NCBI GenBank assembly: GCA_016710265.1
Contig: JADJJL010000001.1
Location: 806,001-870,000 of the forward strand
DNA from: Saprospiraceae bacterium
Lineage (GTDB): Bacteria; Bacteroidota; Bacteroidia; Chitinophagales; Saprospiraceae
Direction of reading: 5' to 3'
Length of the DNA: 64,000 bases
A model generated the notes under the pieces. That model was not told the DNA's origin. It did no database searches and saw only the letters and a program-made list of their open reading frames with translations. The position numbers and the translations under genes are program-made. Positions 17,221-26,537 of the stretch are shown here, piece after piece. Positions within the stretch are counted from its first letter, which is position 1, and every line of letters begins with the position of its first letter.

Positions 17221-20088
17221 TCACTCCACCAGTTCCACCCAGTGTTTTGCCTCTCTGCCTGTAAAATGCTCGATCTGATGTCTGCAACTAAATCCTTGTG
17301 CAATGATATGGCTATCAGATTTTGAATTTCTAATTCTTGGAAACAAACTGAGTTCTCCAATTTGCTGTGAAATTTCATAATGGTTTTTTTCATAACCAAA
17401 CATTCCTGCCATTCCACAACAACCGGACTTTATCTCATCAAAATGAACCTCCTTATTTTCTCCCAATAATCTAGTCAAACTGCTACTTTCAAACATGGCT
17501 TTTTGATGACAATGTCCATGAAAAAGATGCTGACCCTTTTTTAATTGAATAGGATGTTTCAAGTTTCCTTCTACTTTTTCTTTCAATAAAAATTCTTCAA
17601 TAAGATAAAATTGATTCTTATAAACAGCCCATTTTGGATCTTCTAAAAGATCGTGCAAATCATCGTGAAACGCGCTTGCACAGCTTGGTTCAGTCATGAG
17701 AATTGGTTTGCCGGCTTTGAGATATTTTTCCAAATTAGAATACGTCTTCAAGCCTTTATTTCTTGCCTCCTCCAACAAGCCTCTTGACATGGCTGGTCTT
17801 TGACAACATCCTCCAGATTCAATTTTAACTTTGTAACCACATTTTTCCAATAGATTTTGTGCCGCATGTCCGATGTTAGGATCATGGTTTTTAGTATAAC
17901 AATCTGCAAATAAAATGACATCTGCTTCTTCTAAGGAAATGTCTGAACTATTTTGACTTTTATGTGTGAAAGGACTTGAAGTAAAATGAGGTAAAATTCT
18001 TCTTCGGTCAATGCTCGCCAATTTTTCCATTAAAAAACGAAATGTTTTTGATGAAATTACCGCATTGCTCAATTTTGCTAAACTTCCGGAAGCAAATGAT
18101 GAAAGCAACTCTTGATAAGAAACCAATTGGTCCGTGGTATTAAATCCTTTCTTTGTTTTTTGGAAATAAAGCACATCCGATTTTAATTTAGACATGTCGA
18201 CATTGCTAGGACATTCTGATTTACATGCCTTGCACGATAAACATAAATCAAGGACTTCTTTTAAATAATCTGAATCCAAACCATGCACATCCATTTGTCC
18301 GCTTAAAGCCAATCTCAAGGCATTGGCCCTTGCCCTGGTACTTTCTTTTTCATCCAAACTTGCTCTAAAACTAGGACACATCGTGCCACCAGAGGTCTTT
18401 CTACATTCGCCGACACCATTGCACAAGTGCACTGCTTCTTGAAAACTTCCCTCTGATCTATAGTGATACATGGATTGGAATTCCATGTCTTTATATGTAG
18501 CCCCGTATCTCAAATTTTGATCCGGTGGAGGAGAATCAATAATTTTTCCGGGATTAAATATTTGATGAGGGTCAAACAAGTCTTTTACTTCTTTAAATGC
18601 TTGATACAATCTGGTTCCAAAAAAAAGTTCATTGTAAGGTCCTCTTGCAAGTCCATCTCCATGCTCACCACTCCAGGATCCTTTGTATTTTTTAACCAGC
18701 TCCAAGGTTTTTAGTGAAATGTTTTTCATCCGCTGAATATCCTTTTCATCTCTTAGATCCAACATCGGCTTAACATGTAATAATCCGACACTGGCGTGGG
18801 CGTATGCAACGACTGGAGTTTCTTCCTTTCTACATACTTCAAAAACTTCCATGATGTATTCTGCAAGATGCTCCAAGGGTACTGCTGCATCTTCAATGAA
18901 AGCAATGGGTTTCCTTTTTCCTTTGACACCCATCAGTAAGCCAAGTCCTTTTTTTCGGACGGTAAAAATCTCTTCTATTTGTCTTTTCTCAGTAAAAATT
19001 GGATGCGCATAACCTATTTTTTTGGATTGGAGGACCTCCACCATTTGTTGAGCTTTTGAAGTCGCATCTTCTAAATCATTTCCATAAAATTCTACAACCA
19101 AGGCCCCTTTAGGATTGCCATTAATAAATCCACAATATTTTTTAGTCTCTAGATTTTCACGACTCCTTTCTATCAACATTTCATCCAAAAGTTCGACCGC
19201 AGCAGGACCAAATTTGACCATTTCAGAAACATGCGCAATTGAATCATAAAATGAATCAAAATGAACCACACAAACGGATTGGAATTTTGGATTTGGAACT
19301 AAATTTATTTTAGCGGAAAGAATAATTCCTAATGTGCCTTCGCTTCCAACAAATATTCTACTTAAATTCCATTGATTGGTTAAAAATTCATCCAAATTAT
19401 ATCCTCCAACCCGCCTCATCACTTTTGGAAATTTCTCAATGATTTCCTCTCGGTTATTTGAAATAATTTTAAATAAACCTTTGTATAAATAAGCATCCGC
19501 ATCTGCAGATGGAATTTTATTTTCCAATTCAGTCTGGCTTAAATTCTTACACTGAATGATTGTTCCATCTGCCAATAACATTCTCAGTTCAAGAACATGG
19601 TCCAAAGTTTTACCATAAAGTATAGATCTTGTACCTGAAGAATTATTGGCAATCATTCCACCCACAGCAGCGCGACTGGTGGTAGCAGGATCCGGTGCAA
19701 AATGAAGACCCTGAGGTTTAAGCATTTCGTTTAATTCGTCTCTTACCAATCCGGGTTGCACCCATGCCCAGGATTCCTCCACATTCAATTCTAAGAGTTG
19801 ATGCATGTATTTGGTAAAATCTATCACTATGGCCTGGCCAACCGTTTGACCCACCAGACTAGTCCCACCTCCTCTGGCCAATAGTGGAACTTTATTTTGA
19901 TTGGCAAAATGGACCAGTTTAATAAGATCAGATTCAACACGAGGGTAGCCTACAGCAATTGGAACTATTTGATAATTGCTGGCGTCTGTGGCATACATTC
20001 CCTGGTACAAAGCGTCCCAATGCAATTCTCCATTCAGATTTTTCTTTAAATCCAGTAGTGCTGATTCCAACGCAAGGTCCAATTCCAT
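17221..20088 (-). CDS. Fused FAD-linked oxidase and Fe-S/CCG-domain oxidoreductase
   Basis: The 955-residue protein joins two parts. The N-terminal part, about 1-530, is a FAD-binding type 4 oxidase with VPLLARGGGTSLVGQTVG, an FAD-oxidase C domain and EHGDGLARGPYN. The rest has an Fe-S region with CLSCKACKSECPSNVDM and two CCG-type segments, including SGGCCQRPAM and SGCCGMAGMFGYE. Such fusions are often annotated as D-lactate or glycolate dehydrogenases feeding the quinone pool, but the substrate is not fixed by sequence. The start is taken at ATG 20088, four bases after a TACTTTTG promoter element. A divergent HTH gene begins at 20144. Confidence 0.88.
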   Translation of the reverse strand: MELDLALESALLDLKKNLNGELHWDALYQGMYATDASNYQIVPIAVGYPRVESDLIKLVHFANQNKVPLLARGGGTSLVGQTVGQAIVIDFTKYMHQLLELNVEESWAWVQPGLVRDELNEMLKPQGLHFAPDPATTSRAAVGGMIANNSSGTRSILYGKTLDHVLELRMLLADGTIIQCKNLSQTELENKIPSADADAYLYKGLFKIISNNREEIIEKFPKVMRRVGGYNLDEFLTNQWNLSRIFVGSEGTLGIILSAKINLVPNPKFQSVCVVHFDSFYDSIAHVSEMVKFGPAAVELLDEMLIERSRENLETKKYCGFINGNPKGALVVEFYGNDLEDATSKAQQMVEVLQSKKIGYAHPIFTEKRQIEEIFTVRKKGLGLLMGVKGKRKPIAFIEDAAVPLEHLAEYIMEVFEVCRKEETPVVAYAHASVGLLHVKPMLDLRDEKDIQRMKNISLKTLELVKKYKGSWSGEHGDGLARGPYNELFFGTRLYQAFKEVKDLFDPHQIFNPGKIIDSPPPDQNLRYGATYKDMEFQSMYHYRSEGSFQEAVHLCNGVGECRKTSGGTMCPSFRASLDEKESTRARANALRLALSGQMDVHGLDSDYLKEVLDLCLSCKACKSECPSNVDMSKLKSDVLYFQKTKKGFNTTDQLVSYQELLSSFASGSLAKLSNAVISSKTFRFLMEKLASIDRRRILPHFTSSPFTHKSQNSSDISLEEADVILFADCYTKNHDPNIGHAAQNLLEKCGYKVKIESGGCCQRPAMSRGLLEEARNKGLKTYSNLEKYLKAGKPILMTEPSCASAFHDDLHDLLEDPKWAVYKNQFYLIEEFLLKEKVEGNLKHPIQLKKGQHLFHGHCHQKAMFESSSLTRLLGENKEVHFDEIKSGCCGMAGMFGYEKNHYEISQQIGELSLFPRIRNSKSDSHIIAQGFSCRHQIEHFTGREAKHWVELVE

Positions 20089-20092
20089 GGCG

Positions 20093-20100
20093 CAAAAGTA
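20093..20100 (-). promoter_or_regulatory. -7 element immediately before the FAD/Fe-S oxidoreductase start
   Basis: TACTTTTG on the minus strand matches TAnnTTTG and ends four bases before the ATG at 20088, so the transcript would have essentially no leader. No clear -33 TTTG is visible. Confidence 0.5.
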
Positions 20101-20143
20101 ATTCAAAAAACTGTGTATATTGTGCCCACTTTATGTACTTGCT

Positions 20144-21175
20144 ATGTCAGATAAACTTACTGCTGATATTTTTAGCTTTATTGAAAAAACCCATTATGTG
20201 GGTAAAAAAGATTTTATAGATGACATTGCAAAATTGTTAAATGTCCAGAAATCATCTGTCTATAAAAAAATTAGAGGTGAGTCTGCTCTGACACCAGATG
20301 ATATTGCCAAATTAGGCAAACAATATCAACTCAGTCTGGATGATCTGTTGGGACTCCAACAAGATCGCATCTATTTTGACTTTCCCGCATTAAATGGTGT
20401 GGTTAAAAATGTTATGGATTATCTAAATCCCATTGAATTCAATATTAAAAGAGTTCAAATGATTAATCCCACTATTTATTACACGAGTCGCGAAATTCCT
20501 ATTTTTTATTATTATACCTCACCCAAACTTGCTGCATTTAAATTTCATGTATTTTACAATATCAATTGGCGCGATGAAAAATTTAAAATGACCAGTTTTC
20601 AATACACCGAATATGAAACCAATGCAGATTATCTTCAAAAAATAAAATCTATATCAGATACTTACCTGGGTTTAAACAGCATTGAAGTATGGAACATCAC
20701 TGTATTCGACAATACACTAAATCAAATTAGGTATTTTTTAGAGTCCGGCCTAATGAGTCAACCCGAAGAAGCATTGATCTTGCATGATGAAATAAAAAAA
20801 CTCATCGAAAAACTTCAGGAAGCTTGTGATACAAATTCGAAGTTACCATTTGCCAGAAAATTAAAACAAGCCGGCGAATTGACTTTATACAACAATGAAA
20901 TTGCATTCACAGGAAATCTGATTTATGTTAAAAGTGAATCCATCAGAACGGTCTATTCCACTTTTGACAATCCCAATTTTCTAAATTCATTTAATCCTAG
21001 ACTGTGCGATTACACCGACAAATGGTTGCAAAGAGTCATCAATAATTCAATACGAATTAGCGGTGGGAATACCAGGGAAAAAAATATTTTCTTTCATAAA
21101 ATATTGGACAAAGTGGAAAGATCAAGAAAACTCACTGAAAGTTGGTTGGAAAACAATTCAAATCCTGCTGATTAA
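20144..21175 (+). CDS. HTH regulator with an uncharacterised C-terminal domain, paralogue 1
   Basis: The 343-residue protein has an N-terminal DNA-binding helix-turn-helix at about 22-70 (DDIAKLLNVQKSSVYKKIRG, then LTPDDIAKLGKQYQLSLDDLLG). The remaining 270 residues form a helical and aromatic domain with TSREIPIFYYYTSPKLAAF near 113-131. A second protein of the same plan lies at 35175-36170. I do not recognise the C-terminal domain. ATG 20144 is used, since it follows a short non-coding gap after the divergent oxidoreductase. The gene may regulate that neighbour; this is inference. Confidence 0.65.
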   Translation: MSDKLTADIFSFIEKTHYVGKKDFIDDIAKLLNVQKSSVYKKIRGESALTPDDIAKLGKQYQLSLDDLLGLQQDRIYFDFPALNGVVKNVMDYLNPIEFNIKRVQMINPTIYYTSREIPIFYYYTSPKLAAFKFHVFYNINWRDEKFKMTSFQYTEYETNADYLQKIKSISDTYLGLNSIEVWNITVFDNTLNQIRYFLESGLMSQPEEALILHDEIKKLIEKLQEACDTNSKLPFARKLKQAGELTLYNNEIAFTGNLIYVKSESIRTVYSTFDNPNFLNSFNPRLCDYTDKWLQRVINNSIRISGGNTREKNIFFHKILDKVERSRKLTESWLENNSNPAD

Positions 21176-21191
21176 ATTACTCTATTAAATT

Positions 21192-22304
21192 TTATATAGA
21201 ACCAGTATGTTTATTTAATACATCGGCCAACACATCAGGAAATAAATCAGGGCTAGATGCAAAAACTGGAATTCCAAGGTCAGCTAATTTTTGTCCGTTG
21301 GACTCATTGAACACAGACTTACCATCATCATCCAAAGTCACAATGCAATGCATCGAACAACCCATTTTTACCAATGAAGCTGCACTTTCCAGCATCTCTT
21401 TGACGGGCCCACCTTCATCCAAATCACTGATTAAAAACAAGATGGTCCTATGCGGATTTCTAATTTTTTGTCGGATGTAATCCAAGCCGAGTTTAATGTC
21501 CGTTCCTCCGCCCATCGGTACACTAAATAAAATTTCCACGGGATCAGAATATTGATCTGTCATATCCGTAATACTGGTATCGAAAAAAACCAAATGTGTT
21601 TTGATGGTATTTAATGATGCCAGTACTGAGCCAATGATCGACGCGTAAATGGCAGACTGAATCATGGATTCGCTCTTGTCAACCAATAAAACTATTTCTG
21701 TTAATCTAGCTCCATGTTTTCTTCCATACCACACATCTGGAATGATGGCTTGAATGTCGGGCATGTAGTGTCGCAAATTTTTTCCAATGGTTTTGTGCCA
21801 ATCGATTTGACCTTGGGAAGGATGTATTTTTCGCGATCTGCCGAGTTGTGATGATCGCACTGCATGCGTTAACTTTGGTTTGATCTTCTTTTCTGTTTGC
21901 TTTACTAATTTTTGGACCAGGGATTTGGCACTTACCATGGCTCGATCAGGAAGCAATTCTCGCAAAGCCAAAATGGTGGCTACCATTTTAACGTCTGCTT
22001 CTATCTGATCCAACAATTCTGGTTCAAGCAACATGTGATGCGCATTTTGTCTTTCCAAAGCATCTTGTTGCATCAACCTTATAACTTCAGGTTCAAAATT
22101 ATTTCGAATTCCTTCCAACCATTTTCTGATCTTCTGTGGTTTCTTGGAAAGACTGCCTTTTTCTCCTCCGGAACCATACAAGGCTTTCAATAGGTCTTCC
22201 AATTTTTGTTCTTCTGCAGACAACTGAAACTCATCAGAAGCAGAATCATGCGTTCCCAGAACCAAAGCCCATCGATGATCAGCTTCTACCTTCGTTGGTT
22301 CCAT
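21192..22304 (-). CDS. VWA-domain protein
   Basis: This 370-residue cytoplasmic protein has a C-terminal von Willebrand A domain. Metal-ion-site residues are in LLVDKSESM (DxSxS), GGGTDIKLGLDYI and LISDLDEGG. The N-terminal half is helical and charged. It resembles VWA proteins that work with MoxR-type ATPases, but no MoxR gene is nearby. ATG 22304 is preferred to the one at 22352, which would add a non-conserved hydrophobic stretch. It overlaps the end of the upstream MtfA-like gene by 26 bases, so the pair is translationally linked. Confidence 0.78.
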   Translation of the reverse strand: MEPTKVEADHRWALVLGTHDSASDEFQLSAEEQKLEDLLKALYGSGGEKGSLSKKPQKIRKWLEGIRNNFEPEVIRLMQQDALERQNAHHMLLEPELLDQIEADVKMVATILALRELLPDRAMVSAKSLVQKLVKQTEKKIKPKLTHAVRSSQLGRSRKIHPSQGQIDWHKTIGKNLRHYMPDIQAIIPDVWYGRKHGARLTEIVLLVDKSESMIQSAIYASIIGSVLASLNTIKTHLVFFDTSITDMTDQYSDPVEILFSVPMGGGTDIKLGLDYIRQKIRNPHRTILFLISDLDEGGPVKEMLESAASLVKMGCSMHCIVTLDDDGKSVFNESNGQKLADLGIPVFASSPDLFPDVLADVLNKHTGSI

Positions 22305-23115
22305 GATTGGTTGGATTAATAAACAAATGATATTGATTCCACAAAGATTCAAAATGCATTTTAATTTCTTCTTCCTGGCTAGTACAAGCCATTAAAATCA
22401 GTGCAGTGGCAGACAATTCCATGAATCCAAAATAGTTTCTAATTTGATCAGCACTTTGATTGTAAATCAATTTGCAAAATTGATCCAATGCTGCTGCATC
22501 AAAGTTGGTTTCTGGAATTGTTTTTTCTTCAATGCATATCTGACACCATAAATAAAGGGAAGGATTTAAATACTTATTAGAATCCCAAAACGACGCCCTT
22601 AATTGTTCTTCCGATAATATTAAAACGCCATCTTCGCGATCTCGCTCCAGGATGTGCACCTGTTGTACATTGGGTGTGATAAATGGGTGTGGATAAATCA
22701 CAGTTCGCTGATATCTCCGCCAGATGGCTTTTTCTTTAAAAACATGAAGCCTTACTGCAGGAGCCAATACCATCCACTTTAATTCTTCGTACATTTTTGA
22801 AACATTCATTGGGATAAACTCATGTAACAAACAAGCTCTCGACAATTCTTCAAAAAAAATGGCTTGCTCTTCGCTAGATAAATTTTTAATAAATGTATAT
22901 CGGTCTATCAGAAATAATTTCTCTTGCTCAGAAAATTCAGGTGTTTTAATTTGATAAAAATAATCATTGATCTGGTGCTTAAAAATAAATAAGGCAACCG
23001 CTGTTACCACCATGATCAATATCACATAAGGATTGAGAGAATCTTGTGAAAGTCCATACCAAAAATAGACCGCGGTTAAAGCCAATAAGGGGATTAAAAT
23101 AAATCTGTAGGGCAT
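22279..23115 (-). CDS. Membrane-anchored, degenerate MtfA-like protein
   Basis: The 278-residue protein begins with two membrane helices (ILIPLLALTAVYFWYG and ILIMVVTAVALFIF). The soluble part resembles the MtfA zinc peptidase family: LSSEEQAIFFEELSRACLLHEF, then TVIYPHPFITPN, and a region where HEFAH is expected. That place reads NPSLYLWCQICIEE, with no HExxH. If the relation holds, the zinc site has been lost and the protein is probably not a peptidase. Assignment is moderate and from pattern memory. It overlaps the VWA gene, suggesting a two-protein unit. Confidence 0.5.
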   Translation of the reverse strand: MPYRFILIPLLALTAVYFWYGLSQDSLNPYVILIMVVTAVALFIFKHQINDYFYQIKTPEFSEQEKLFLIDRYTFIKNLSSEEQAIFFEELSRACLLHEFIPMNVSKMYEELKWMVLAPAVRLHVFKEKAIWRRYQRTVIYPHPFITPNVQQVHILERDREDGVLILSEEQLRASFWDSNKYLNPSLYLWCQICIEEKTIPETNFDAAALDQFCKLIYNQSADQIRNYFGFMELSATALILMACTSQEEEIKMHFESLWNQYHLFINPTNHGTNEGRS

Positions 23116-23374
23116 AATTTTTTTAAAGACAAAAAGGCAAATGTAAAGCTAAGACATAATCGGTTTGAAATCAAAATAGATAGAAATAATAAACATCCAT
23201 CATTGATAATCTACTTGCAAAAGTACGTCATTCAGCGTATTTTAGGCTAAGCAATTGGTCTTCTATAAGCTTAAATAGTTACCATATTTTAAATCCAAAT
23301 GGATTGTATATTATTGGCATTCAATAATTTAGAATACAGCTTGTCAGATTGGATGATTTTTTTAAAAAAATCAC
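23116..23374. other. Intergenic region upstream of tRNA-Phe
   Basis: I see no gene, strong hairpin or repeat in this 259-base AT-rich stretch. The tRNA promoter begins at its right end. Confidence 0.5.
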
Positions 23375-23403
23375 TTTGCAATTTGAAGAAAGCTATATAT
23401 TTG
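23375..23403 (+). promoter_or_regulatory. Promoter of the tRNA-Phe gene
   Basis: TTTG at 23375-23378 and TATATTTG at 23396-23403 are separated by 17 bases, matching the Bacteroidota consensus. The tRNA begins 33 bases later. Confidence 0.75.
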
Positions 23404-23436
23404 CAGCCCCTAAGTTTTAACTTAGACCTTTCATTA

Positions 23437-23509
<73 letters not shown>

Positions 23510-23511
23510 CG

Positions 23512-23543
23512 AAAAATCCTGTCTTTTGGCAGGATTTTTTTTT
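23512..23543 (+). terminator. Rho-independent terminator after tRNA-Phe
   Basis: AAAAATCCTG pairs with CAGGATTTTT around a short TCTTTTGG loop that can extend the stem, and the run of T continues to 23543. It lies two bases after the tRNA. Confidence 0.9.
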
Positions 23544-23640
23544 GGTTGACAACTCATTTTTCAATCTTAATATAATTTACTAAACTATATACATTTAATA
23601 GTGTTAGTTTTTTATTTTATATATATAAATTAAATATAAT

Positions 23641-23910
23641 ATGATTAATTTGAAATTTTATTTGAAAGATGCTATTGACAAAAAAGTCAAAAAAATAAAT
23701 CCAAAAATTGAAAGTGAAATTAATTTTGATGTTTCGTTCTATAACCAAGAAACCATTCAAGGAGGTTTTTTTCAATATTTACAATCAAAGATAAGTGCAA
23801 TTGGTTTATCAATTCCTAGATATTATAATTCAAAATTAGAGGTCAAAAATAGGAGATTGATTAATCGCCAAATCGAACAAATTTATCTAATAAATGGAAA
23901 TTTAAATTAA
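23641..23910 (+). CDS. Small hypothetical protein
   Basis: An 89-residue, lysine-rich and AT-rich frame begins at ATG 23641, between the tRNA terminator and murI. It has no signal peptide, membrane helix or recognised motif. No Shine-Dalgarno site or consensus promoter is visible upstream. It may be a small orphan gene or chance open sequence; length alone slightly favours a gene. Confidence 0.35.
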   Translation: MINLKFYLKDAIDKKVKKINPKIESEINFDVSFYNQETIQGGFFQYLQSKISAIGLSIPRYYNSKLEVKNRRLINRQIEQIYLINGNLN

Positions 23911-23955
23911 GTAGAAAAATCCTATAATTTCTTCTGCTATTATGCTCTAAATCCC

Positions 23956-24774
23956 TTAAAAATTAAGCATTTCAAGCTTGACGGATTCTCCATAAAACAA
24001 CCTGGTGGTATTTTCAAAATGTAGAGAAAAATCGGTGACCAAAAATTCATTTTCATAGGAATTATTGACCTGACAGAGCAAATTCTCCTTTTCCAAAATG
24101 AATTTTAATTTATCTGCAACAACAACCGCCGAATCAATGATGGGAATTTTATAATGATAATATTCCTCAATTTCTTTTTTTATCAAAGGGTAGTGCGTAC
24201 AAGCCAAAACCAATGAATCAATTTTGGATAAAACTGGATCGGATAAATATTCTTCCAATACGACATGACTGATGGAATCATTGTAAAATCCTTCTTCAAT
24301 CATCGGTGCCAGTAGCGGAGTGGCTAACACGGAATATTGTAATTCCGGTTTTCTCCGCTTCAACTTTTCCTGATAAACCCCAGATTGGATGGTGGTTTTG
24401 GTAGCAATTATTCCAGGTCTGTGAATGTGCTCCTGAGAAATTAAATATTCCACCATCGGATCAATGACATTGATGACAGGAATAATTCCCTTCAACTCGT
24501 CTCTCAAATGCTCATAAGCAGCGGCAGAAGCTGTATTACAGGCTATCACCAATGCTTTGCAATCTCTTTGTTCGATTAAATATTTACCGATTTGAACAGC
24601 GTACTGCCTGATCAGTCCTATGCTTTTATCTCCATATGGAAGATGGGCTGTATCTCCAATGTAGATAAATTTTTCTTGTGGTAAAATGCGGTGGATGGCT
24701 TGGGCTACGGTCAAGCCTCCTATTCCGGAATCAAAGATTCCTATGGGTCTTAAATCTCCCCTATTAAATTCCAA
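23956..24774 (-). CDS. murI: Glutamate racemase
   Basis: This 272-residue enzyme makes D-glutamate for peptidoglycan. The motifs are GIFDSGIGGLTVAQAI at about 13-28 with the catalytic Asp, VIACNTASAAAYEHLRD with one catalytic Cys, and VLACTHYPLIKKEIEE with the other. Length is typical. Its start overlaps the end of the upstream Skp-like gene by 11 bases, so the genes are translationally coupled. The Skp-Skp-murI order is common in this phylum. Confidence 0.96.
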   Translation of the reverse strand: MEFNRGDLRPIGIFDSGIGGLTVAQAIHRILPQEKFIYIGDTAHLPYGDKSIGLIRQYAVQIGKYLIEQRDCKALVIACNTASAAAYEHLRDELKGIIPVINVIDPMVEYLISQEHIHRPGIIATKTTIQSGVYQEKLKRRKPELQYSVLATPLLAPMIEEGFYNDSISHVVLEEYLSDPVLSKIDSLVLACTHYPLIKKEIEEYYHYKIPIIDSAVVVADKLKFILEKENLLCQVNNSYENEFLVTDFSLHFENTTRLFYGESVKLEMLNF

Positions 24775-25276
24775 GTTTTGTTTTCACCAGTTTAGTGACA
24801 TCCATGGCTTCCTCTGCAAAAAGCAAGACACCGGAGCTAGAATCAAATATGTAGGTATATTGATTTTCTTTGGCCACCACCTTAATCATTTCATTGATTC
24901 GATCTAAAATAGGCTGAAGAACTTCTTGTCTTTTGGCCAAGAGTTGTTTTTGCATATCCTGCTCATACTCTCCCAATTTGCCTTCTTCAAGTTTTAATTT
25001 TTTTGCTTCTTCGTCCAATGCTTTTGGAGAAATTTCTCCGGACTGCTCGCGGCGCTGAAGGTCTCTGTATTTACCTTCTAACTCCTGAACCATCATTTGC
25101 CCCTTTTTCTCTAATTGGGCTTGAAATGCTTGAAGATTGGCGTCTGCTTCCTTGACTTCAGGAATTTCTGCCAATAAGGCCTGGCTATTGACGTATCCAA
25201 ATTTTTGTGCCTCAACTTGAAGCGCCAAAAACACCATTCCAAAAATAAAAACGAATCTTAATATGTTGATTTTCAT
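24764..25276 (-). CDS. Skp/OmpH-type periplasmic chaperone, copy 1
   Basis: From ATG 25276 this 170-residue protein has a signal peptide ending in LQVEAQ|KF, then QKFGYVNSQALLAEIPEV, the first strand of OmpH/Skp proteins, followed by a long charged coiled coil (LQRREQSGEISPKALDEEAKK) and a closing YTYIFDSSSGVLLFAEE segment. It should guard outer-membrane proteins in transit through the periplasm. It is a paralogue of the next gene upstream. It overlaps murI by 11 bases. Confidence 0.9.
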   Translation of the reverse strand: MKINILRFVFIFGMVFLALQVEAQKFGYVNSQALLAEIPEVKEADANLQAFQAQLEKKGQMMVQELEGKYRDLQRREQSGEISPKALDEEAKKLKLEEGKLGEYEQDMQKQLLAKRQEVLQPILDRINEMIKVVAKENQYTYIFDSSSGVLLFAEEAMDVTKLVKTKLGI

Positions 25277-25331
25277 GTATTTGAATTTAAAAGCTTGCAA
25301 AGATATTTGTTTTTATAAAATTGCTTCCGCA

Positions 25332-25856
25332 TTATTTAGCCAATCCCTTAAGTTTTTTAATAATGTCTTCTGTTTTATCCAATTCTTTATTGTAATAAAT
25401 AATTCCGGCAGAACCGCTGGTGTCAAAAATTGCATCCAATGTTCTTGCCAATGCATAATCCTGAATGGCTGCATAGACTTTATCTTGGATAGGCCTCACG
25501 AGATCCTGTCTTTTCTTAAATAATTCGCCGTCTTCACCAAACTTGTCTTTCTGAATTTTTCTGGCTTCCTTTTCTTTGTTCATGATTTCCTCTTCTTTGA
25601 GTTTCCTCTGTTCTTCCGTCAACAACACTTGCTCTGCCTGATATTTATTGTAAAGTGCTTTTATTTTATCATACTCCACTGCAATTTCCTGTTTCCATTC
25701 TGCTGCGACCCGATCCAATTCGGTTTGTGCTTTTTTATAATCATCTAGATTTTCCAACACCTGGTTGACATCCACCAAGGCAAATTTTTGTGCGTAGGTT
25801 TGGATTTGAAACACCCACATTAAACTTAAAGCGATTAGGAATTTAAACTTGTTCAT
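25332..25856 (-). CDS. Skp/OmpH-type periplasmic chaperone, copy 2
   Basis: This 174-residue protein has a signal peptide (LSLMWVFQIQTYAQ|KF), the strand KFALVDVNQVLENLDDYKKAQ, a coiled coil and the ending LDAIFDTSGSAGIIYYN, as in the next gene. Two adjacent Skp-like genes, usually downstream of bamA, are typical of Bacteroidota; here bamA is absent just upstream, where DUF2480 is found instead. It lies 55 bases before the second copy. Confidence 0.9.
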   Translation of the reverse strand: MNKFKFLIALSLMWVFQIQTYAQKFALVDVNQVLENLDDYKKAQTELDRVAAEWKQEIAVEYDKIKALYNKYQAEQVLLTEEQRKLKEEEIMNKEKEARKIQKDKFGEDGELFKKRQDLVRPIQDKVYAAIQDYALARTLDAIFDTSGSAGIIYYNKELDKTEDIIKKLKGLAK

Positions 25857-26018
25857 TTTTTATATTTTGAGAATTAAGAATAAGATTCAAAGTTTTTATT
25901 TTGAAGAGCTAAACGTGAGTTCAAACATCTTATTACTGGCTGAAGTTCGTTTTACTACTTCTTTATAGGGTTTTTAACGACAATTTAAGTAAATCGATGA
26001 CCCTAAGCGCCTTTATGC

Positions 26019-26537
26019 TTATATTTTTGACTTTTTAAAGATCGGAACGGTCGAGCAAGGCTCCCCATACATAATACTGGTAGCATAAGGAATCAGCTTG
26101 GAGGTAGCCAACAAATAGGCTGAGGCAGGGACCGGCAGATCGCTACAACCTTTGATAACCACTTTACTAGATTCGTATTGGCTCCAATCCACTTCATTCA
26201 GATTATTATGGACAATTTGGCGAATCACCTCATCGACGTTGCCAAAATAAATTTCGATTCCTTTTTCTGCAGCATGTTTAGCGATCAACATATAAGCCCA
26301 GGTAGGAACAATGGCATCGTTTGAACACCAGACCGCCAAAGTTTTATTTTGATAAATGGTCCAATCTAAATCCTTAAGTGCTTGCCTGAAATCCATTTCT
26401 TTAAGAATCAGTTCTCTAAACAAAAACTGTTTGATGTCAAATGGAACAATCTCTTGTTTTGGTAAATAATTTTCCAATTTTAGGGTAATTAGTTGGCTGG
26501 ATGCCACTCTATTGACCAAGGTAGTTTCATTATTCAT
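26019..26537 (-). CDS. DUF2480 family protein
   Basis: The 172-residue protein reads as the Bacteroidota DUF2480 family: LVNRVASSQLITLKLENYLP, VPFDIKQFLFRELILKEMDFRQALKDLDW and AVWCSNDAIVPTWAYML. There is no signal peptide, so it is probably cytoplasmic. The function is unknown. It starts inside the last 8 bases of scpB and is probably translated from the same message. Confidence 0.82.
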   Translation of the reverse strand: MNNETTLVNRVASSQLITLKLENYLPKQEIVPFDIKQFLFRELILKEMDFRQALKDLDWTIYQNKTLAVWCSNDAIVPTWAYMLIAKHAAEKGIEIYFGNVDEVIRQIVHNNLNEVDWSQYESSKVVIKGCSDLPVPASAYLLATSKLIPYATSIMYGEPCSTVPIFKKSKI

